DNA from: Planctomycetia bacterium
Lineage (GTDB): Bacteria > Planctomycetota > Planctomycetia > Pirellulales > Thermoguttaceae
DNA: 63,358 nt
Assembly (NCBI GenBank): GCA_030527205.1
Contig: JAUNBG010000019.1
Span: forward strand, 1-63,358
Direction: 5' to 3'
Part shown: in pieces, positions 27,216 through 35,871 of the stretch
Position numbering within the stretch: position 1 is the stretch's first letter
How the letters are laid out: each line of letters opens with the position of its first letter
Position numbers and translations under genes: made by a program
Notes under the pieces: generated by a model
What the model saw: the letters and a program-made list of their open reading frames with translations, nothing else
Told to the model about the DNA's origin: nothing
Database searches by the model: none

Positions 27216-28064
27216 ATGCGTTTTACTAAAATGCAGGGAGCCGGCAACGATTATATTTATGTCAATTGTTTTGACGAATCATTGCCGGTCGATCCGAAAG
27301 AAATTTGTCCTAAAATTTGTGATCGTCATTTCGGCGTCGGCAGCGACGGACTCGTTCTCATTTTGCCCTCCAAGGTTGCTGAGGCTCGAATGAGAATGTT
27401 TAATCCGGACGGTTCCGAAAGCGAAATGTGCGGCAATGCAATTCGTTGCGTTGCAAAATATATTTACGATCATCGGATCGTCTCGAAAAATGTCTTTCGT
27501 ATTGAAACCGGAGCAGGCGTTTTAACTCTTTTCTGTGAATTGGAAAATGATCTGGTTTCAAAAGTTCGCGTTGATATGGGCGAACCGATTCTTGTCCCGG
27601 AAATGATCCCGACAACCTTAAGAATGCCCAATTCAAGCGTTTCTCCGATTATTGATCTCCCTTTGACGGTTGCTGATCGAACGTTTCCTGTTTGTTGTGT
27701 TTCGATGGGAAATCCGCATTGCGTTACTTTTGTTGATCAGATCAACGACGATTGGGTTTTGCGAATTGGCCCGCAAATTGAAAAAGATATTCATTTTCCG
27801 CGAAAAGTCAATGCAGAGTTTGTTGAAGTCCTTTCTCGCAAAGAATTGAAAATGCGAGTTTGGGAACGGGGAACGGGCGAAACGCTTGCTTGCGGAACTG
27901 GAGCTTGCGCTGTTGCCATTTCAGCAATGATCAGCAACCGAACAGATCGAAAAATAACGATTCATCTTGTTGGCGGCGACCTTGAAATTGAATGGTCGGA
28001 TAATAATCATATATTGATGACAGGCCCTGCCGTCGAAGTTTTTTCCGGTCAATATCCTTGTTAG
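27216..28064 (+). CDS. dapF: Diaminopimelate epimerase DapF
   Basis: A 282-residue DapF. It begins [17 protein letters not shown], and both catalytic cysteines are present: C72 in the motif EMCGNAIRC and C226 in ACGTGACA. It interconverts LL- and meso-diaminopimelate, the precursor of lysine and of DAP-type peptidoglycan. This is relevant because planctomycetes were once thought to lack peptidoglycan. The ATG at 27216 is chosen; it leaves only four bases after serC and matches the family start, while the upstream in-frame codon at 27186 lies inside serC. Translation is probably coupled to serC. Confidence 0.96.
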   Translation: MRFTKMQGAGNDYIYVNCFDESLPVDPKEICPKICDRHFGVGSDGLVLILPSKVAEARMRMFNPDGSESEMCGNAIRCVAKYIYDHRIVSKNVFRIETGAGVLTLFCELENDLVSKVRVDMGEPILVPEMIPTTLRMPNSSVSPIIDLPLTVADRTFPVCCVSMGNPHCVTFVDQINDDWVLRIGPQIEKDIHFPRKVNAEFVEVLSRKELKMRVWERGTGETLACGTGACAVAISAMISNRTDRKITIHLVGGDLEIEWSDNNHILMTGPAVEVFSGQYPC

Positions 28065-28084
28065 ATTCTTATTAGACCGATTGA

Positions 28085-28150
28085 TGATTTGGACAACAGA
28101 CTTTGTCGTCCGTTTTCCGTTCGCCATTAACGGATTTGCGACCCCAACGC
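28085..28150 (+). repeat. Dispersed degenerate repeat, family C
   Basis: TTTGGACAACAGACTTTGTC then CCGTTCGCCATTAACGGATTTGCGA, a good match to the 5' and central parts of the family. It begins 20 bp after dapF. Confidence 0.5.
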
Positions 28151-28248
28151 TCTTTATTTTTCAACTGGCTTGAATATTGAATTTTCAATTATACAGAAAT
28201 TGAATTACGTTTGAATTTCGATCGTTTTTCGTCTTTATTTGAGTCTGT

Positions 28249-29061
28249 TTAAGGAACAACGTTTGTTGATCTCTGCGAATGGATAACAGACGGCGGATTA
28301 TTGACTCGCCAGGCGATTTCTCTCAAAATATGCTGTTCGAGAGCATTATTGCGTCCGTCAGGAATCCAACCTTCGGCAGAAGCTGTTGGACCTGTTGGAT
28401 ATTCAAATTGAGTCAGATCGTCCGAAAAAATAAGATTGTTTTCATTAATGTTGGAATTCATAGGCTGCGGAAGATTTTCGATTTCATTATAAACAGCTAA
28501 ATGAATAAGAAAACCGCTTCCGTCGGGGACAATACGAACAACGGCGCTGCGGCGTATCGTTTGAAATGAGGCTTCGAGCCGTTGCAACGAATCAACAGAA
28601 TTATGGCTCCAAGGCTCCAATAGTCCCGAGGCAATAACGGGATTCGTATCAATCCGACCTTCTGTTAAAATGTAATAAGTTTGATTATTTTCGTTTTTTT
28701 TCTCAAATTTCCGAATCGGGTCTTCATTAGCGATCGGAAAATAATTATCGATAACATCGACAACAGATTCCCAAAGATAATCAGGGTCATCGGTCTGAAC
28801 AAATAAAGGATTCAAACTGTCTTCGAGGATAGCGCCGACTCCGAGCCCGGGATTCCCTGGCGGCATCGACGTTGCGCAGCCATTTAGAACAGGAATCATT
28901 AATATTAACAGACAAATCAAACGATAAAAATAAAAATCGAAAAAAGTTTTGGCAAATCGTTTGAAAAAAAGTTCTGCCGTTAAAATTGTCTGGCCTGTTT
29001 TTTGATAAAAAGAAATGGCTCCGGTTCTAATATCCTGAGTTGTTTCACAAATCAAAAACAT
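28249..29061 (-). CDS. Putative lipoprotein of unknown function
   Basis: A 270-residue protein with a hydrophobic segment at about residues 46-60 ending in the lipobox LNGC, so the mature part would be lipid-anchored. The 45 residues before the signal are unusually long for a lipoprotein, yet AAGGATT lies close before the ATG at 29061, so this start is kept. The mature domain (DDPDYLWESVVDVIDNYFPI near 92, then VRIVPDGSGFLIHLAVYNEIENLPQP) is one I associate with planctomycete-only proteins, with no known function. The next gene upstream on the same strand also encodes an exported protein; 113 bp separate them. Confidence 0.7.
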   Translation of the reverse strand: MFLICETTQDIRTGAISFYQKTGQTILTAELFFKRFAKTFFDFYFYRLICLLILMIPVLNGCATSMPPGNPGLGVGAILEDSLNPLFVQTDDPDYLWESVVDVIDNYFPIANEDPIRKFEKKNENNQTYYILTEGRIDTNPVIASGLLEPWSHNSVDSLQRLEASFQTIRRSAVVRIVPDGSGFLIHLAVYNEIENLPQPMNSNINENNLIFSDDLTQFEYPTGPTASAEGWIPDGRNNALEQHILREIAWRVNNPPSVIHSQRSTNVVP

Positions 29062-29174
29062 AAATAATCCTTGAGAATAAAAGAATTCGAAAGCGGTCGT
29101 TCAGATCGGTTACAGAATTGTTGTCTCTTTGAAAAAAAGTCGGGATTGAATTTTATTAACGTTAAATATTGGGA

Positions 29175-31013
29175 TTATCGAACAACCTGTAACTGAATTT
29201 CTTTGGATGTTGAAGGTTGAACAGGGTTGTTTTTATCAAGGACAGAAAAGATTAACTGATAAGTTCCGACTTGAAGATTGGGCGGAAGGTCAATACTGAT
29301 ATTCAAAACAATGTCCCGCAATCGGCTTTCGGATGTACTGGAGCAGCTTTGCTCTGTTTTGGGCAAAACTGTTCTGCCATTGATATCAACGAGTTCCCAG
29401 GAACAAAGGGCACACATTTCATGCCCTTGAGTTGTTTCCCGATTATGAACATATTCCAATTCCGCATAAATATAAACCGTTGATCCTGGCCGATAACTTC
29501 CGATCTTTTTCTGATAGAGCCCAAACTGTGCGGCATTTTCGACTAAAATAGCTTTACGGATCTGAATAGGGCAGATTTGAGTCAATGAATCAAGCCCTTT
29601 TTGCAATTCAGAAGCAACTTGAATCGTTGCATTTGAATCAGCGGCTAAATTCGCGGAGTTTAATAAAGTCGACATTCCATTCAATTGATGCATCCAAAAT
29701 TGTTGAATCGGGTTGTCTTCAGACGGTTCTGAATGGTTCAGGTCTGATTTGCCAATCGAAAGTTTTAATATCTGAAGCCGAAATTCATCTTCCGAAGTTT
29801 CCATTTTTTGCTGTTGCTTATTTTCGATTTCTTTTTCAAGGGATTCAATGGCAAGCAGAGTTTGTTCTTTCCAGTTTGACGGCGCGTTTACAAGATCAAT
29901 TGATTCATTTGAAACATTTTCCTTCGCTGAAACGTCGGTCGTTTCAGAAATTTCCTGATTCGTCAACGGCAGTTCAAATGATGAATGCTTAATCCGATCC
30001 GTTGATTCATTTTGGGGTTGATATCGAACTGGAGAAATTATTTTCTGAGCTTTTAATCGATTGTCCGCTATTTGTTGTTCAATTGGAGAAAGATTCAATT
30101 GTTGATTATAATCAACAATTAAATTGCAAATGGAACGGTTTGATTTGTTTCCCGGCAATTGATTCGCGTCAACTTTGGCTAATATTTCTTCGATATAATG
30201 AACATCAAAAACTTCATTTAAACTTTCTTGGGGAGATTGGCTCAATTTTTTCTTTTGAGTAATATCAAAACTTCGGGGAAGCGTCGTTTCAAAAGAATCG
30301 TCGATTGTTGACTGATTGGCGGAAATAAGTTGTTCCGTTTCCAAAGAATCCGTTTCTGCAACAGAACCCGAATTTTCCAAATGAACGTTCGAAACGACTT
30401 CCAAATCTGACGACGCCGGTTTATCCGACTCAATCGTTTTCGAACTCAAAGAAAGATTGTCGGACTGAATCGGGTATTTTATTGTTTTGTCAATATTCAA
30501 CGAATCTCGGAAATTCGGATCTGATTTACTAATCTGATAATCAAAAGACGTTTGATAGATATCCGCAGGATAAAACAGGTTGTCCGCAAACAGTTCGTCG
30601 GAACGATTGATTGAGGGCTGTTGCCTGTTTGTTTTATTTGAAAGACTCTGGCCGAAAATCTTTTTGAAAAAATGAAACGAGATTTTCGGTTCGTTCGCTT
30701 TATTAACATTATATGGAATCGATGAACTTTTTTGAGATTTTTGACTTTCTGTCGACGTTTTTGGAACGGTCGAGCGACTGACAGTTTGATGGCCAGCCCC
30801 ATAAGATTGATTCCATTCTTCTTGATAGGATTCTTGATTCATCGGAACTTCGTCCATGCCGCCATGCCAGCGCGGAATACTTCTCGGTAAAGGATAACAA
30901 CCGATGTTTGCGAATAATATAAGGATTCCTTCCAATCCAAAAAGAAGAAATAAAACGATCGTTGTTTTCTTGGAAGAAAATGACGATTGATCCATTGAAG
31001 AGAAATGTTTCAT
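29175..31013 (-). CDS. Large exported or anchored protein of unknown function
   Basis: A 612-residue protein with one N-terminal hydrophobic segment (about 16-38) that ends in ANIGC, a weak lipobox, so lipid anchoring is possible. Residues 50-420 are polar, Ser/Gln/Glu-rich and probably disordered. The last 130 residues form a compact, beta-rich domain (VYIYAELEYVHN, then LCSWELVDINGRTVLP and GTYQLIFSVLDKN) that looks conserved and may bind a partner in the periplasm. I recognise no named family. It lies directly upstream of another envelope lipoprotein gene on the same strand. Confidence 0.65.
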   Translation of the reverse strand: MKHFSSMDQSSFSSKKTTIVLFLLFGLEGILILFANIGCYPLPRSIPRWHGGMDEVPMNQESYQEEWNQSYGAGHQTVSRSTVPKTSTESQKSQKSSSIPYNVNKANEPKISFHFFKKIFGQSLSNKTNRQQPSINRSDELFADNLFYPADIYQTSFDYQISKSDPNFRDSLNIDKTIKYPIQSDNLSLSSKTIESDKPASSDLEVVSNVHLENSGSVAETDSLETEQLISANQSTIDDSFETTLPRSFDITQKKKLSQSPQESLNEVFDVHYIEEILAKVDANQLPGNKSNRSICNLIVDYNQQLNLSPIEQQIADNRLKAQKIISPVRYQPQNESTDRIKHSSFELPLTNQEISETTDVSAKENVSNESIDLVNAPSNWKEQTLLAIESLEKEIENKQQQKMETSEDEFRLQILKLSIGKSDLNHSEPSEDNPIQQFWMHQLNGMSTLLNSANLAADSNATIQVASELQKGLDSLTQICPIQIRKAILVENAAQFGLYQKKIGSYRPGSTVYIYAELEYVHNRETTQGHEMCALCSWELVDINGRTVLPKTEQSCSSTSESRLRDIVLNISIDLPPNLQVGTYQLIFSVLDKNNPVQPSTSKEIQLQVVR

Positions 31014-31345
31014 ATCAACATCCGATTTGTTCTATTTTATCTTGTTCAAACGATTCAAAAACTAATGATCTTTTTGAGAAATGGAATCATATCGATTTCT
31101 ATCAATTGTCGCAAGTTAAAATGGGCAATATAATGCAATTTTAATTGATTTGTTCAAAAATATTTTTTCATTTGAAATATTTTTGAATGAACTTGTTTTT
31201 CATTGAGCGAAACAAGGGATCAGGGTCAAGCCTTTGGGGAATTAGGAACTTCGAGAAAAACAGACTGATTTCGAAAAAAAGTCGCCAATTATCCATTTCG
31301 ACTTTGATACAAAAAATAAAAAGTTAAAAATTTCTTATAAAACAT

Positions 31346-31374
31346 TTGACTTTCTGTCAGGCAATTTTTATACT
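31346..31374 (+). promoter_or_regulatory. Sigma-70-type promoter for the cupin gene
   Basis: TTGACT (31346-31351) and TATACT (31369-31374) are exactly 17 bases apart. Transcription would start near 31381, giving a leader of about 160 nt before the ATG at 31542. No known riboswitch is recognised in that leader. Confidence 0.65.
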
Positions 31375-31541
31375 CATATAATATAGAGGATTGTTTGACT
31401 GGTTGCTTTTTCATATTTAAGTCGATTGATTCGATTGGGGAATTGAGCCCGATTGAGTTTGAATTGTCCTACTGAAGGTCAATTATTCAGACAAAGTCAC
31501 AAAACCGAATTAATCAAATTCATTCATTTCAGGAGGTTTTT

Positions 31542-32822
31542 ATGCTGTCTCAAAGTCGCTCAAAAATTGCGTCGAAAGATAATATTGCTGCTCTTTTGGC
31601 TCAAGCAATGGAAGCAGGCGAAGGTCTTTTGCGATTGACGCCGAACTGGGTTCCTCGAGTTTTTTGTAAACCGGGACGTCGAATCAAACTGGCGCCAACT
31701 GATTGGTATGCGCTTGGCCTTGATCGCGGAGGCATTGACGAACGTTGGTTTGCCAGCACAACGGAAGCCGATAATGCCAACCGTCTTGACGATGAAGGGC
31801 TCAGTTATGTCCGGTTCAACGGCGAACGATTTCTGCTTCGGGAAGCGGTTGAAGAAGGCCAGGGATCAATCGTTGGCGATGCGATGTGGGCGGAATATAA
31901 ACGTTGGCCGGTCTTCTCAAAATTTTTCGACAATCTTGGCCCGCTTCCGCATCATATGCATCAAATGGATAAAGACGCTGTTTTGACCGGTCAACAAGGC
32001 AAACCCGAAGCATATTATTATCCGCCGCAATTAAATGCAGCTGAAAATCGATTCGATTATACATTTATGGGACTTGAACCTGGAACAACGAAAGCGCAAG
32101 TTCGTAAATGTCTCGAAGATTGGAATAAAGGCGACAACGGAATTCTTGATCTCTCGAAAGCCTATCGTTTGAAACAGGGAACCGGCTGGGTCGTTCCGGC
32201 TGGCGTTCTTCATGCGCCGGGTTCTGTTTGCACATATGAACCTCAATGGGGATCAGATGTTTTTGGAATGTTTCAGTCACTGACCGATAAAGACGCCATT
32301 TCCTGGGATCTGCTGGTTAAAAATGTCCCCGATGACAAAAAATTCGATCTAGATTTCATTGTTGATCAACTTGATTGGGAAAAGAATGTCGATCCGTATT
32401 TCAAAGAACATAATTATCTCGAACCGATTCTTGACAAAAACGCCTCAGATCCGGAATCAGGTTATTACGACCGTTGGATTGTTTATGGTTTGATTGACGG
32501 CAAACAACGAATTTCCGCTAAAGAACTGACCGTTCTGCCGGGCGCTCGTTGCGTTCTTCGCGACGGCGGAGCCAGCGGTTGGATTACAGTTCAAGGTCGC
32601 GGAACAATGGGCAAACTGGCCATTGAATCCCCGAATATGATTCGTTTCGGCGAAGAACCGGACGACGAGATTTTTATAACGGACAGGGCAGCCAAAAATG
32701 GCGTCGAGATTGTCAATACCGGATCAGAACCGCTGGTCGGTTTGCGCTATTTCGGTCCGGATACTCATCCAGAGGTTCCCAATTTTGGCGATTATAAAAA
32801 ATGTTGCTGTTGCTGCAAATAA
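31542..32822 (+). CDS. Cupin-fold protein resembling mannose-6-phosphate isomerase
   Basis: A 426-residue protein with a strong ribosome site (AGGAGG, 6 bp before ATG). The central part resembles the metal-binding cupin of type I phosphomannose isomerases: HHMHQMD near residue 146 and VPAGVLHAPGS near 220 supply the expected His ligands. A second, smaller beta domain is at about 320-410. Isomerases of this class interconvert fructose-6-phosphate and mannose-6-phosphate, but the N-terminal 100 residues do not match the classical enzyme, so the substrate is uncertain. The chain ends KKCCCCCK, five cysteines in a row, which is unusual. It has its own promoter and terminator, suggesting a single-gene transcript, and the strong ribosome site suggests high expression. 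Confidence 0.75.
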   Translation: MLSQSRSKIASKDNIAALLAQAMEAGEGLLRLTPNWVPRVFCKPGRRIKLAPTDWYALGLDRGGIDERWFASTTEADNANRLDDEGLSYVRFNGERFLLREAVEEGQGSIVGDAMWAEYKRWPVFSKFFDNLGPLPHHMHQMDKDAVLTGQQGKPEAYYYPPQLNAAENRFDYTFMGLEPGTTKAQVRKCLEDWNKGDNGILDLSKAYRLKQGTGWVVPAGVLHAPGSVCTYEPQWGSDVFGMFQSLTDKDAISWDLLVKNVPDDKKFDLDFIVDQLDWEKNVDPYFKEHNYLEPILDKNASDPESGYYDRWIVYGLIDGKQRISAKELTVLPGARCVLRDGGASGWITVQGRGTMGKLAIESPNMIRFGEEPDDEIFITDRAAKNGVEIVNTGSEPLVGLRYFGPDTHPEVPNFGDYKKCCCCCK

Positions 32823-32892
32823 ATCATTCGCGAAACATCGACAGCGTTAATAATATATCGAACGCTTGATGATTTATCATTCGTTTATTCGG

Positions 32893-32925
32893 AAGCCTGT
32901 CTGGGCTACAGGCTTTCTTCTTTCG
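32893..32925 (+). terminator. Rho-independent terminator after the cupin gene
   Basis: An 8-bp stem (AAGCCTGT / ACAGGCTT) with a seven-base loop, followed by a T-rich run (TCTTCTTT). It lies 70 bp after the stop codon. Confidence 0.7.
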
Positions 32926-32990
32926 TAATCCGCCCGTTGTTAGAGAGTTTGTTAATACAAAATTCTGGTTTTTTTCCAGATTTGCCCCCC
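32917..32990 (+). repeat. Dispersed degenerate repeat, family C
   Basis: CTTCTTTCGTAATCCGCCCG, then TTGTTAATACAAAATTCTGG, following directly on the terminator stem of the cupin gene. One of the better-preserved copies. Confidence 0.55.
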
Positions 32991-33120
32991 AAATGCAAAC
33001 TCAAAATGAAATTGAACTCTTTTTTAAACAACAAAAAACAATTAAAACTGCGATATTCTATTGAAAAATCGAGAATTCATCTAAATGATCATTAATCAAT
33101 CTGCATATTAAGGAGTTCCA

Positions 33121-35136
33121 ATGAATCATTCTGAAGCCAGTCTGCCGCAAAAAGTCAATGATTTAGTGGACTCGAAAAAGATTTCGAAAATCGATTCTTC
33201 AACAACCTCATTGCAGTTGATGTTCATTTTGATTATTGTTTCGGCCGGATTGATGTTAGGACGAATCCTTGCTGTCGATAATATTCCGGACCGTTCCATT
33301 CAAGATTATCGTATTCGTTTGATTCCGAAACAGCTCTCCGATAAAAAAAAGGAACTTGAAAACCAGAAAGTTCAACCGGAACGAATTAATCTGATTTTAA
33401 AAAAGACTGCGGCAACATTGCTTCAAGACGCTCAAAAAGAACGTCCAACTTTAAGCGCTAACGATCGAAGTCGCTGGCTGACCATTCGAGCGCTGGTCGA
33501 ACCGGAATCGCGAGTTTATCGCTATTATCCGGTTCAAAAAGATTCGGATTCAAATAATATCAAACCGATTCCGGTCGAAAAACTTCTTCGAAACTGCTCT
33601 TGCGAATGCTCTCAACAATTCAATAAGGAAAATAAAAAAGCGGGAAAATATGTTAAATCCTGCGTTCCTTATGCCATTGACAAAGCAATGGAAACCCCGG
33701 GTTGGGATTCTATCGATATCGTAAAACATGGACTCCCGAATGAAGAATATGACCCGGCCAACCCGCTTTCCGGCTATCTTTATTCCAGTAAACCAACTCT
33801 CCTGCCAACCGTTATGGCTGTTCCTTATTGGTTACTTTTTCATTCAACCGGAATTTCTTTAAAAGAGAATCCTTTTCTTGCTGTTCGTATTCTCCTTATT
33901 TGTATTAATTTGATCCCCTTAATTATAGCCTGGTTTTTGCTCGCTAAAACGATCAATCGTATCGGTTTTTCCGATTGGAGCAATTTTTTCGCAATGAGCG
34001 TTGTCTGCTTTGCGACATTTGTTTCGACTTTTGTTGTTACTCTCAACAATCATATTCCAGGCGTTGTCTCTATTATTATTGCAACTTATGCCGGTTTTCA
34101 AATTCTTTATGAAAAACGGATTCAAAAACGATATTTTGTTTTGGCTGGTCTTTTTGGAGCTTTCGCTGTCGCTTGCGAACTTCCTGTTCTCGCAATGACC
34201 GCGCTTTTTTGTTTTATTCTTTTGGCAAAATATCCTTCCAAAACAATTCTCGTTGCGATTCCTTGCGGTTTGATTGTTGTTGTCGGTTTCTTTGGGACAA
34301 ATTATCGAGCTCACGGAACGTTTAAACCTGCTTATGCGCAGAAACGGGATCATGTTTCTCTTGCTCAACAACAATCAATTTCAAAAGACGACTCAATTTT
34401 AGAAGAATCCCTTTCGCAAGAAACGTTGAACTCCAAAAAACAATTGAATGATCTTGAATCAGATCAATCTCATATAAGCGAAGCGTCCAAATCAAATCGA
34501 GAATCAGGAAAATCGGAACCAAATTTATTGACCCAACAATCCAAAGCTGATTCTGCGTCTCCATTTTTAGTTCAAACATTTGATCCTGACGATTGGTATG
34601 TTTATCATTATATTCCGTCCGGAAAGTCGCGAGACGTTAAAAATAGCCGATTGAGTCATTGGGCGAATCGAACCGGCATTGATCGCGGCGAACCGTCTCA
34701 AAAGACTTACGCTTTTCATGCGACAGTTGGTCATCATGGCCTTTTTTCTTTGACTCCGGTTTGGATATTAAGCATTTTGAGTCTTTTGATGACGGTTTTT
34801 CGTCGGAAAATATCGATTCAAGCTCGTTGTTTTGCCATTTTGATTTTGGGACTTTCCTTATTATTCTTCGTCTTTTATCTGACTCGAGATCAAGGCGACA
34901 GAAATTATGGCGGAATGACTTGCGGCCTTCGCTGGTTCTTTCCATTGATCCCATTTTGGGTTTTGATTATGTTGCCGCTTTTAGATAAAATTTCCAAATT
35001 TCGAATATTTCGAGGGATCGCTTTGATTCTCCTCTTTTTCTCCGCAATGTCTGTCGCCTATCCGGTTTGGAATCCCTGGTCTCATCCCTGGCTTTATCAT
35101 TTGTTGATTGACCTGAATTGGATTAACCCGTTTTAA
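33121..35136 (+). CDS. Polytopic membrane protein of unknown function
   Basis: A 671-residue protein preceded by AAGGAG. It has one N-terminal helix (about 35-55), then a long soluble segment (about 56-235) that contains a C-x-C-x3-C cluster (NCSCECSQQF, near 160). A block of about eight helices follows (240-400), a polar loop rich in Ser and Gln (about 405-500) and a last membrane block (about 540-670). The layout and the YSSKPTLLPTVMAVPYWLL region recall planctomycete membrane proteins with a GT-C-like architecture, but no catalytic signature is evident. It has no obvious partner; both neighbours are sugar-related enzymes. Confidence 0.7.
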   Translation: MNHSEASLPQKVNDLVDSKKISKIDSSTTSLQLMFILIIVSAGLMLGRILAVDNIPDRSIQDYRIRLIPKQLSDKKKELENQKVQPERINLILKKTAATLLQDAQKERPTLSANDRSRWLTIRALVEPESRVYRYYPVQKDSDSNNIKPIPVEKLLRNCSCECSQQFNKENKKAGKYVKSCVPYAIDKAMETPGWDSIDIVKHGLPNEEYDPANPLSGYLYSSKPTLLPTVMAVPYWLLFHSTGISLKENPFLAVRILLICINLIPLIIAWFLLAKTINRIGFSDWSNFFAMSVVCFATFVSTFVVTLNNHIPGVVSIIIATYAGFQILYEKRIQKRYFVLAGLFGAFAVACELPVLAMTALFCFILLAKYPSKTILVAIPCGLIVVVGFFGTNYRAHGTFKPAYAQKRDHVSLAQQQSISKDDSILEESLSQETLNSKKQLNDLESDQSHISEASKSNRESGKSEPNLLTQQSKADSASPFLVQTFDPDDWYVYHYIPSGKSRDVKNSRLSHWANRTGIDRGEPSQKTYAFHATVGHHGLFSLTPVWILSILSLLMTVFRRKISIQARCFAILILGLSLLFFVFYLTRDQGDRNYGGMTCGLRWFFPLIPFWVLIMLPLLDKISKFRIFRGIALILLFFSAMSVAYPVWNPWSHPWLYHLLIDLNWINPF

Positions 35137-35434
35137 AATTCAAAACGACTTTTTTGAGTTTTTATTTTCAAGTTGAAAAGGACGAATAAATTTGTCCTTT
35201 TCTGCTTCTGAACAGCGTTGACAAGTTTATGACCGTTCTTGTTGAGTTCTGACCAGACGCGAAATGCTCAACTGGTTGACAAATAAAATTGTTTTGAAAA
35301 TTGATTGAGTAATATTTATAGCTGTTATGACATTTAAAGTCATTTTTACCGAATTCAAGTTTTTTTGCATTATTTTTATGAAGGAATCTACTCCGATTTT
35401 GTTTTCGTGTTAAAATGCTATTGTCTTTTTGATT

Positions 35435-35467
35435 ATTCTAATTAATGCGATAAAAAGTAATTAGAAT
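35435..35467. other. AT-rich inverted repeat
   Basis: Perfect 10-bp arms (ATTCTAATTA / TAATTAGAAT) separated by 13 bases, in the long gap before glgA. It could be an operator or a chance AT-rich palindrome. Confidence 0.35.
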
Positions 35468-35507
35468 TAATCAACTGTTTTCCTGCAAAGAGTATATCGA
35501 ATCCGCT

Positions 35508-35580
35508 ATGGACAATAATTTCGCTTTAAACAGTCCGCCCATTTGCCGGTTTACGAACACAAAAGCCGGGATATTTAACG
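35508..35580 (+). repeat. Dispersed degenerate repeat, family C
   Basis: TATGGACAATAATTTCGC, then CAGTCCGCCCATTTGCCGG and ACGAACACAAAAGCCGGG. This copy gives the clearest view of the 5' and middle parts. The rest of the 735-bp gap at 35137-35871 holds no gene I can support; a TTATGACATTTAA(A/G) motif occurs twice, near 35325 and 35767. Confidence 0.55.
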
Positions 35581-35871
35581 CTGGAATAGAAGGACGCTCA
35601 AGTTTTCCTGAGCTGTCTTTCCAGTTGCCATTAAACAATTTGACATTGAAAAATTGATTTTTGGACAATTTTTATATCGCAATGGATTTTTCCCTTATCT
35701 TTGACATCTCAAAGCAAAGGAAAACAGAATAAGACAAGAATGAGAATGAACGATTGGCTTCGTTTTTATGACATTTAAGCTCATTCTATTGAAAACAGGA
35801 CTTTAATCATTCTTTAAACAGCTATTCAAAACAGATACAAATATCATTGATACTAAACAGGAGAAGGTTTC

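Noticed and set aside
35435-35467. AT-rich inverted repeat as a replication origin or dif-like site
   Set aside because: No DnaA boxes, AT-rich repeats or XerC/D half-sites are visible around it.
35471-35668. 65-codon minus-strand frame in the gap before glgA
   Set aside because: Overlaps a family C repeat and has no ribosome site, so it is more simply explained as repeat sequence.
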